A stretch of 12,346 bases of DNA from contig JBFLXN010000014.1 in assembly GCA_040755715.1 (NCBI GenBank), positions 1-12,346 on the forward strand. The letters are read 5' to 3'. This stretch comes from JBFLXN01 sp040755715 [NCBI: Candidatus Edwardsbacteria bacterium] (GTDB taxonomy: Bacteria > Edwardsbacteria > AC1 > JBFLXN01). Below, in pieces: positions 7,469 through 12,160 of the stretch. The position numbers were made by a program, and so were the translations under genes. The notes beneath the pieces are model-generated. The model made no database searches. It was not told the DNA's origin and saw only the letters and a program-made list of their open reading frames with translations. The number at the start of each line of letters is the position of its first letter. Position 1 is the stretch's first letter.

Positions 7469-7819
7469 TCATTCTGCCTTTATATCTTTTGCCTTGGCGC
7501 TTACCCAGCCACACCAGGGACAGCCCTCATCAAGTAATTCTTCTGCCAGAACTTTTTTGCCGCACTGTGGACAAAGTTCTTTACCCTTCATGGCTTCTTT
7601 CCAGGCTTCTGTTTCCACATTAGTCCCTGATGGAAACTCAAGGCCATACTTTGCTGCTGTCTCAAAAGAAGCCAGGGCTGCCCTTATCTTAATTCCCAAA
7701 AGCTCTACTCCGGCAACAGATATGGCGATATCCGCATTAATCACCAGGCCTTTGTCTAAAACCCGGTCTATGACATCAACCAAAGTAACACTTGCATCTT
7801 TTGTCGCTTCTATTGCCAT
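7469..7819 (-). CDS. GvpA/GvpJ-family shell protein with C-terminal zinc ribbon
   Basis: Residues 8-58 form the GvpA/J/M domain ([20 protein letters not shown], then ISVAGVELLGIKIRAALASFE). The strand after VIDRVLDKG reads INADIAIS rather than the WVRVS type of major GvpA, so it resembles minor GvpJ/M proteins. The 116-residue chain ends in a zinc ribbon, C83-x2-C86 and C100-x2-C103, reading CPQCGKK...GCPWCGWVS. That ribbon is not part of standard GvpA or GvpJ, and is shared with the fusion protein at 4599-5672. ATG 7819 has a very strong AAGGAGG site 8 nt upstream, which would suit a well-expressed structural protein. It could be the main shell protein of a divergent vesicle; its ribbon could recruit assembly factors (inference). 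Confidence 0.88.
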   Translation of the reverse strand: MAIEATKDASVTLVDVIDRVLDKGLVINADIAISVAGVELLGIKIRAALASFETAAKYGLEFPSGTNVETEAWKEAMKGKELCPQCGKKVLAEELLDEGCPWCGWVSAKAKDIKAE

Positions 7820-7832
7820 TTCTATTGCCTCC

Positions 7833-8225
7833 TTACCCCGCTACTACACCTTGGCCTTTACATTTGGGGCAAGCCACTGGATGAGGTTTGCGCGGATATA
7901 CCCCACTTCCATTGCAAGTGGTGCATTTTTTAGAAGGTGTCATCCTTGTAACCACCCCTACCCCACCACAGGCTAAACAGTGTATGCGACTTGTAGTATA
8001 TGGGTCTATTCCCTTGCCACCACAAAAATTGCATTTCATTGTCGGGCCAATAATTCTCACCTTACCTTTTCCTAAACACACCTGGCAATCAGAAAGCTTA
8101 GATAAAAGCTGAAAAGGATCTTTTCCTATTCCATTACAAAAGGCGCATATAACTTCCACTTTATTTTTTTCTATTCGCCTAAGCTCCTCAGGTGCAATCG
8201 TAGCCCATTTTGGTTTTTTAGCCAT
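7833..8225 (-). CDS. DnaJ-type zinc-finger protein without J-domain, six CxxCxGxG motifs
   Basis: The 130-residue protein consists almost only of six CxxCxGxG-type motifs, at residues 27, 47, 65, 83, 101 and 119 (CAFCNGIG, CQVCLGKG, CNFCGGKG, CLACGGVG, CTTCNGSG, CPKCKGQG), with an 18-residue period after the first. DnaJ has four such motifs binding two zinc ions; six would give three sites. No HPD-containing J-domain is present, so it cannot stimulate Hsp70 ATPase in the usual way, but could hold unfolded clients or exchange disulfides. ATG 8225 has GGAGGTGA close upstream, and the stop lies 13 bp before the GvpA/J start. In this operon it likely serves shell protein folding, perhaps with DnaK. 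Confidence 0.85.
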   Translation of the reverse strand: MAKKPKWATIAPEELRRIEKNKVEVICAFCNGIGKDPFQLLSKLSDCQVCLGKGKVRIIGPTMKCNFCGGKGIDPYTTSRIHCLACGGVGVVTRMTPSKKCTTCNGSGVYPRKPHPVACPKCKGQGVVAG

Positions 8226-8325
8226 CTTTCACCTCCTCACCTTCGGCTGGTCGGGGTTAGCAGTTATTAGTTATAAGTTATGTATTTTTAACTGATAACT
8301 TATAACCCGTAATCCATAACTTTTT
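8226..8325. repeat. AT-rich intergenic inverted repeat
   Basis: This 100-bp gap contains GTTATAAGTTAT (8270-8281) and its perfect inverse ATAACTTATAAC (8295-8306), separated by 13 bp. Partial extra copies lie outside it (GTTATTA at 8263, CCATAAC at 8314). The stem is AT-rich and has no fitting T tract on the transcribed strand, so it is not a good terminator. The ribosome site of the DnaJ-type gene is at its upstream-gene-distal end (GGAGGTGA near 8229-8237). Confidence 0.6.
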
Positions 8326-8901
8326 TTACCTTCTCTTCTTCTTGGGTTTCCCTTTGGTCTCTTTAGTCTTCTCCTTTATCTCTTCTTTTTCCTCCAAATC
8401 TTTTATGCGCTTCTTAAGTTCTGCCTCTTTTGTCTTAAAATCATCCCCAGTTATTTCAGCTCTCTCAAAACGCATTTTAAGCTCGAGGATTTCTTCTTCT
8501 AAGGCGACCTTAGGGTCTTTTTCTTCTTCAGCCTGCGCTCCCACTGCGGCAGTGATTCCTTTGACCATCTCTACTGGTTGATATGGCGCTGAAATTAGCT
8601 TACCCAAGAATCTAAATAACCCTATATCCTTTGGCCGTTCCAACTTGCGCCTTCTAATGGCTGGTACATTAGATATTCCCCATTTCTTAGTTGGCATCAT
8701 ACCCCAATATTTGGGAATAGTAATATTGGGTTTAGCGCTTACTAGGGGAATAGGTTTAGAAACCAAGGGAATCTCTTTACTAACCAGCGGAATAGCGCTT
8801 GCTACTTGGGGCATAGCCTTACTAACCGATGGTAAGCTACCCGCAGTAAAAGGAATGAATTTGGCTTCTTTCTTGTTAGATTTTTTCTTTTTGGGAGACA
8901 T
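8326..8901 (-). CDS. GvpG-like protein with N-terminal heptapeptide repeats
   Basis: The C-terminal half (about residues 92-170) follows the GvpG layout: a short hydrophobic segment (GLFRFLGKLISAPYQPVEMVKGI), then an acidic helix EEEILELKMRFERAEITGDD followed by FKTKEAELKKRI, closely matching the GvpG at 11444-11728 (LQMRFEMGEVNEEEYKKKEGKILERL). The N-terminal half is unusual: a lysine-rich start and five 7-residue repeats (22-56) of the type (A/E/P)-I-P-L-V-S-K. The end is very basic (KETKGKPKKKRR). The protein is 191 residues, about twice normal GvpG length. GvpG is an accessory protein thought to interact with GvpF/L. ATG 8901 follows a GGAGGG site. Confidence 0.75.
   Translation of the reverse strand: MSPKKKKSNKKEAKFIPFTAGSLPSVSKAMPQVASAIPLVSKEIPLVSKPIPLVSAKPNITIPKYWGMMPTKKWGISNVPAIRRRKLERPKDIGLFRFLGKLISAPYQPVEMVKGITAAVGAQAEEEKDPKVALEEEILELKMRFERAEITGDDFKTKEAELKKRIKDLEEKEEIKEKTKETKGKPKKKRR
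8734..8838 (-). repeat. Five 21-bp coding tandem repeats (heptapeptides)
   Basis: Five units encode SLPSVSK, AMPQVAS, AIPLVSK, EIPLVSK and PIPLVSA. The last three are near identical in protein and similar in DNA (TTAxxAACC..GGAATA blocks on the plus strand), while the first two have drifted. Confidence 0.75.
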
Positions 8902-8930
8902 CTTCCCTCCGCTCTTTTTTATATTTATAT

Positions 8931-10895
8931 TTATCCATATATTTCCTTAGAAAAATCCTTTAATCGGTCAATACCTTTGATCTGATAAGGGAAAAGCGGC
9001 AGCTGACCAATTTGATATTGCGAAGACCTTTCCCTCTCTATTTCCTGGATAATCTTAATCTGCTCACCTCTTTTTGACTCGCAAAAATTACATCTAGTTT
9101 TCGGAAGAATCATATTAACCAGAATATAATGAGAGGGGATGTTAAGTCGCTTAAGGTTCTCAAGGAGGCCGTCCATCTCACTCTTGCCCATAGCCTCTGG
9201 AATACCTACAACCACAAATTGACACCTCGCCGGATCTGTGAGAATCTCCTGTATTTTTCTCACCTTCTTAGAAAACTCTATCATCTCTTCAGCCTGTTTG
9301 GCCAATCGTACTATCCCCTTATATTTTATAAGTAATTTAAATATTGCATTTAGCCACTCCCTGGCAACCTGAGGCATCTCTAGAAACCGCAATAGGTGTC
9401 CTGTAGCTGCTGAATCTAAGATATATATATCAAATTTTCCTCCATCTATAAATTCCACCACCTTAGCTAAAGCCATAATCTCATCCAAACCGGGAGGAGT
9501 AAGTGAGATAAGTTCCTCTAAAATCTCCCTATCGAACTTAACATCCACTCCACCTCCGATAAATTTACTAAATACCTCGCTTATTTGGTCTTTATAATCC
9601 TTTTTAAAATTCTCAAGCAACTTCAAAGCATCTATCTCCAGGGCAAATAGATTATTGGGGACAGTCTCCTTCGGGGACAGTCCCCCTATCTGAGTGAGAT
9701 TATCTCCAATAGATAGACCAAAACTATCGGATAGCGAATGGGCAGGGTCGGTAGAAAAGACTAAGACTTTTTTAGAGGGGTATTTTTTGGCCATACTAAG
9801 TGCAGTGGCTGAAGCTATGGATGTTTTACCCACCCCACCTTTTCCCCCAAATATATATAATATAATGCCTTTCTCTATTAATTGAGGCAATTTAATAATA
9901 GAGAAAATCTTAGACTTGAAATCAAAAGGTTTCTTTCCAATGGGAAGGCGATGTGGCTTCTCTTCAAATAAAACCTGGGCATATTCCTTTAGTCGATCCA
10001 TCCCTCTGATTTGATATGGAAATATCGGTATCTGATGAAGTTCGAGATTTGCGAATTTTTGCCTGATTATATCTAATTCTTTCTTTTGTTCTTTCTCTTC
10101 CTTAGAACAAAAGGGACACCTGTTTTGACTACTTTTAATTTGATTGACGATAATAGATTTCACTGAAATTCCATATCCTTTTAATATCGCCAACAACCTT
10201 TCTGTCTCTTCTATAGCCAAGGTCTCGGGTTTAGTGACAGGTATAAATTCTGTTGAATCGCGGTTCTTTAGTAACCGACTTACTCTATCCACGTCGCTTT
10301 TCACCATCTCTAAAAATTCATCAGCGTCGTCTTTTTTGTATTTGCCAGCAAAATGGCTGGCTAAAAATCTATGCTTAGATTGCATCAAATCTAAAACTTC
10401 GACCCACTTTTTCATCTGAAGGGGTAAACCTAAAAGCCTTATGGTATGTCCTGTAGGTGCGGTGTCCAAGATGATTAAATCGTATTTCTCTTCTCTTAAG
10501 ATATTAGCTATTTTTATAACCGCCATTATCTCATCTAACCCTGGAATAGAAAGGGAAAAGAAATTCTCTATATCTTGCCTGTCGAAATAAGTTCCTCTCT
10601 CAACGATCTTTTTCATCACCAAATCATATTTCTTTTTAAAAAGAGAGGCCTCTTCCTCAGCTTTTATTTCTAAAGCCCAAAGATTGTTTAAATCTTTTAT
10701 GGGTGTAATGGTATTACCAACAGTATAGCCCAAACTATCACCCACTGAATGAGCAGGGTCACAGGATACAATCAAAATCCTCTGCTTGGGATAATGTTGG
10801 GCTAAATAAAGGCCAGTAGCAGTCGCTGATGTAGTTTTTCCGCAACCCCCCTTTCCACCAAAGATTATTAGACGCCGCTTCTCGCTGATTTTCAT
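8931..10895 (-). CDS. Tandem ArsA/GET3-family ATPase
   Basis: The 654-residue soluble ATPase has two homologous halves. Half 1 has the deviant Walker A GGKGGCGKTT (13-22), switch I DPAHS (46-50), DTAPTGHTIRLL (144-155) and CPFC (260-263). Half 2 has GGKGGVGKTS (350-359), DPAHS, DSAATGHLLRFL (494-505) and CNFC (602-605). In half 2 the TAPTGH motif is changed to SAATGH. The CxxC pairs recall the zinc site of the GET3 dimer, here possibly formed within one chain. ArsA partners (ArsB, ArsD) are absent, so arsenite export is unlikely. GET3 proteins carry hydrophobic helices, so a role in handling GvpA-type hydrophobic shell proteins is a reasonable inference. No GvpN ATPase is seen. A palindromic repeat (9657-9685) adds about seven residues to half 2. 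The ATG has a weak ribosome site inside a micro-repeat. Confidence 0.9.
   Translation of the reverse strand: MKISEKRRLIIFGGKGGCGKTTSATATGLYLAQHYPKQRILIVSCDPAHSVGDSLGYTVGNTITPIKDLNNLWALEIKAEEEASLFKKKYDLVMKKIVERGTYFDRQDIENFFSLSIPGLDEIMAVIKIANILREEKYDLIILDTAPTGHTIRLLGLPLQMKKWVEVLDLMQSKHRFLASHFAGKYKKDDADEFLEMVKSDVDRVSRLLKNRDSTEFIPVTKPETLAIEETERLLAILKGYGISVKSIIVNQIKSSQNRCPFCSKEEKEQKKELDIIRQKFANLELHQIPIFPYQIRGMDRLKEYAQVLFEEKPHRLPIGKKPFDFKSKIFSIIKLPQLIEKGIILYIFGGKGGVGKTSIASATALSMAKKYPSKKVLVFSTDPAHSLSDSFGLSIGDNLTQIGGLSPKETVPNNLFALEIDALKLLENFKKDYKDQISEVFSKFIGGGVDVKFDREILEELISLTPPGLDEIMALAKVVEFIDGGKFDIYILDSAATGHLLRFLEMPQVAREWLNAIFKLLIKYKGIVRLAKQAEEMIEFSKKVRKIQEILTDPARCQFVVVGIPEAMGKSEMDGLLENLKRLNIPSHYILVNMILPKTRCNFCESKRGEQIKIIQEIERERSSQYQIGQLPLFPYQIKGIDRLKDFSKEIYG
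9657..9685. repeat. GGGGACAGTCCCC double repeat inside the ArsA gene
   Basis: Two 13-base units, GGGGACAGTCTCC (9657-9669) and GGGGACAGTCCCC (9673-9685), are separated by TTC. The second is a perfect 6-bp-arm palindrome around a single A; the first has one mismatch. It encodes the LSPKETVP segment, which is missing at the equal position of the first ATPase half (ITPIKDLNNLWALEI against LTQIGGLSPKETVPNNLFAL). That suggests an in-frame REP-like insertion; I see no clear target duplication. Confidence 0.7.
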
Positions 10896-10939
10896 CTGCG
10901 TTCATCTGATTTCCGGTGATATCTACGTTTATCTACGTT
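10893..10939. repeat. Micro-repeats between gvpO and the ArsA gene
   Basis: The plus strand has TTCATCTG twice (10891 and 10901) and ATCTACGTT twice (10921-10929, 10931-10939), separated by a GATTTCCGGTGAT link. The repeats begin in the last codons of gvpO and end at the ArsA start codon, which itself lies in one repeat (GCAGATGAAAATC, minus strand). No strong ribosome site precedes that ATG, so the repeat has probably replaced the original leader. Confidence 0.5.
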
Positions 10940-11207
10940 ATTCTACTTCAACTGTCTCGGTATCCGCCCTCTTTCTTAACCTTGTCCGATTAAATTCCAT
11001 TACATTGCCATCGTCATCCAAAATTACCTCATAGGTGGCTAAGATATCCATCTGGTCAGGAATGGAGTGCTTTTCTATCATCTCCATAGTAACCTTCCAG
11101 CCTTTTTCATCCTTAGCCGCCCCTAAAGTAGTAGAAAGTTCCAGTCCTGTAAACCTACTCAATTCCTCACGAGCCTTCTCAATAATCTGTTGCATTGTCT
11201 TCGCCAT
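10938..11207 (-). CDS. gvpO: Gas vesicle protein GvpO
   Basis: The 89-residue protein fits GvpO: an N-terminal helix (IIEKAREELSRFTGLE), a KGWKVTMEMIEKHSIPDQMD block, and the highly typical DILATYEVILDDDGNVMEFNRTRLRKR end. GvpO is required for gas vesicle formation in haloarchaea and is common in bacterial clusters; its molecular job is not settled. The ATG has a near-perfect AAAGGAGGT site 7 nt upstream. The gene lies 25 bp after the zinc-ribbon gene. Confidence 0.92.
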   Translation of the reverse strand: MAKTMQQIIEKAREELSRFTGLELSTTLGAAKDEKGWKVTMEMIEKHSIPDQMDILATYEVILDDDGNVMEFNRTRLRKRADTETVEVE

Positions 11208-11232
11208 CTTTTATACCTCCTTTTTTAAAAAG

Positions 11233-11439
11233 TTATAGTTTCCTTTTAATCTTAGCCCCACAGGAAGGGCAGAATGCATAACCATAAATATACCGCCACC
11301 TTGCCCCACATTCCTGACATTCGATATTTAAGGGTTCTCCGCATTCTGAACAAAACCGCAGATTCCCCCAGGTTACACTTCCGCATCGAGGGCACCTAAA
11401 TGCACCTTTTGGTAGTGCTGGTTCTATTCTTTCTTCCAC
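11233..11439 (-). CDS. Small double zinc-ribbon protein
   Basis: A 68-residue protein made almost wholly of four CxxC knuckles (CPRC, CSEC, CQEC, CPSC), enough for two zinc ribbons. It starts at GTG 11439, 4 bp after the gvpG stop, with an AGGAGGT site a few bases upstream; an overlapping ATG at 11441 opens only a five-codon frame. Such small ribbons often act as protein adaptors. Its place between gvpG and gvpO points to vesicle assembly, and the GvpA/J proteins here also carry ribbons, but the ribbon sequences differ. Confidence 0.8.
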   Translation of the reverse strand: MEERIEPALPKGAFRCPRCGSVTWGNLRFCSECGEPLNIECQECGARWRYIYGYAFCPSCGAKIKRKL

Positions 11440-11443
11440 ATTC

Positions 11444-11728
11444 TCACCTCCTCTCCTCTTTGTATTTCCTGATTGCCTCTAATCTTTCCAGGATTTTTCC
11501 TTCTTTCTTTTTATATTCCTCTTCGTTCACCTCGCCCATCTCAAAGCGCATCTGAAGTTCTAGCAACTCTTCCTGCACTTTAGACTCATCGGTCACCTCA
11601 GTCTCGGCTGTCTCCTTTAGTTTATTTCCGATCCATACCACCCCCTTTATAGGCAACAAAAAAGGCAATAAAATATCGGTTAATCCAAAACCCGATCCTT
11701 TAGAACCACTCTCAGGCTTTTCCTTCAC
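11444..11728 (-). CDS. gvpG: Gas vesicle protein GvpG, start codon rebuilt by an inserted element
   Basis: The 94-residue protein shows the GvpG layout: GLTDILLPFLLPIKGVVWIGNKLKE, then LQEELLELQMRFEMGEVNEEEYKKKEGKILERLEAIRKY-type acidic helices (read as VQEELLELQMRFEMGEV). GvpG works with GvpF/L in vesicle assembly. It now starts at GTG 11728, where the G and the GGAAGG ribosome site 5 nt before it belong to the end of the GIY-YIG element. Without the elements the upstream sequence joins as AAGGAG, AAAGTT, ATG-AAG-GAA, a standard start with an ideal site. The present GTG overlaps the GIY-YIG stop (GTGA). Confidence 0.9.
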   Translation of the reverse strand: MKEKPESGSKGSGFGLTDILLPFLLPIKGVVWIGNKLKETAETEVTDESKVQEELLELQMRFEMGEVNEEEYKKKEGKILERLEAIRKYKEERR

Positions 11729-12020
11729 CCCGCCCTTCCTTTCCTTGCAATGCCAAGTCTAGATTTTAATCTTGCCAAACCACTTCCGAACTTCTTCAAG
11801 CTTTTTTCCCTTTCAAATGCCACATCTTTAGATCTATAGGCCTCAAAATATATTAACTCCACTGGTAACATCTTTCTAGTTGAATATATCTTTCCTTGCT
11901 TATGCTCCATTAACCTTTTTTTCAAGTTATTCGTACATCCTATATAAATCCAGTCTTTAACTTTACTACTGAGTAAATATATATAATGCCAATTAGGCTT
12001 TTTAGGAAGGGCGGGGTTCA
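11724..12020 (-). mobile_element. GIY-YIG mobile element, intact copy, with terminal inverted repeats and TGAA duplication
   Basis: Body 11728-12016 (289 bp) begins, on the minus strand, with CCCCGCCCTTCCT and ends with the exact inverse AGGAAGGGCGGGG, a 13-bp perfect terminal inverted repeat. TGAA flanks both ends (12017-12020 and 11724-11727). One nuclease ORF fills the whole body. The TG of its start and its TGA stop come from the two TGAA copies. A second, decayed copy abuts it and shares the central TGAA. Deleting both copies rebuilds a normal gvpG start. Confidence 0.8.
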
Positions 12021-12021
12021 C
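11725..12021 (-). CDS. Small GIY-YIG endonuclease, probable mobility gene
   Basis: The 98-residue protein has the GIY-YIG fold signature: HYIYLLSS (12-19), WIYIGCTNNLKKRLMEH (24-40) with the catalytic-type Arg36, and FEREKSLKKF (69-78) with the metal-binding-type Glu. It resembles the small UvrC-N/YhbQ-like single-domain nucleases. The C-terminus (LARLKSRLGIARKGRAG) is basic, and its last codons lie in the terminal repeat. Start GTG 12021 overlaps the stop of the decayed copy and has GGAAGG 5 nt upstream. Related domains are used by homing endonucleases such as I-TevI; here no other element gene is present, so it is the only candidate mobility enzyme. That it moves the element is inferred from repeats and target duplication, not known for this family. 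Confidence 0.85.
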   Translation of the reverse strand: MNPALPKKPNWHYIYLLSSKVKDWIYIGCTNNLKKRLMEHKQGKIYSTRKMLPVELIYFEAYRSKDVAFEREKSLKKFGSGLARLKSRLGIARKGRAG

Positions 12022-12099
12022 CCTGCCCTTCCTTTTCTCGCAATGCCAAGCCTATATTCAATTTGGCTAAACTGTTTTTGCATTTCTTTAAAATCTTTG

Positions 12100-12125
12100 C
12101 CCTGCCCTTAAGCTTAAAATGTGGG
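12100..12125 (-). repeat. Drifted third 26-bp palindromic unit
   Basis: The 26 bases have a perfect TTAAGCTTAA centre, one end reading AAGGGCAGGG like the terminal repeats and the other a drifted CCCACATTTT. Length equals that of the two good palindromes, and it lies five bases from one of them. No target duplication remains. Confidence 0.45.
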
Positions 12126-12126
12126 A

Positions 12127-12160
12127 TTTACCCAGCCCTTGCGCGCAAGGGCTGGGTTTA
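12127..12160 (-). mobile_element. 26-bp palindromic element with TAAA target duplication
   Basis: Body 12131-12156 is a perfect 26-bp palindrome (half: CCCAGCCCTTGCG), flanked by TAAA on both sides (minus strand; 12157-12160 and 12127-12130). The intact GIY-YIG copy has a single TAAA at the same place (after CCCTTCC, 12001-12004), so an empty site is available for comparison within the window. One base differs from the copy at 4819-4844. Confidence 0.8.

Noticed and set aside
7500-7510. TTACCCAGCC resembling a palindrome end, also ACCCAGCC at 4642
   Set aside because: Both are the codons of the conserved zinc-ribbon end GWVS, with no inverse partner or flanking repeat.
8270-8306. Transcription terminator at the AT-rich inverted repeat
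   Set aside because: The stem is almost all A and T, and no suitable T tract follows on the transcribed strand; genes on both sides belong to one operon.
8931-10895. Arsenite efflux pump ATPase
   Set aside because: No arsB, arsD, arsC or arsR nearby and the setting is gvp genes; a GET3-like role fits better.
11725-12021. GIY-YIG protein as a DNA repair UvrC-type gene native to the operon
   Set aside because: It is bounded by inverted repeats and TGAA copies, a decayed copy lies next to it, and its removal restores the gvpG start.
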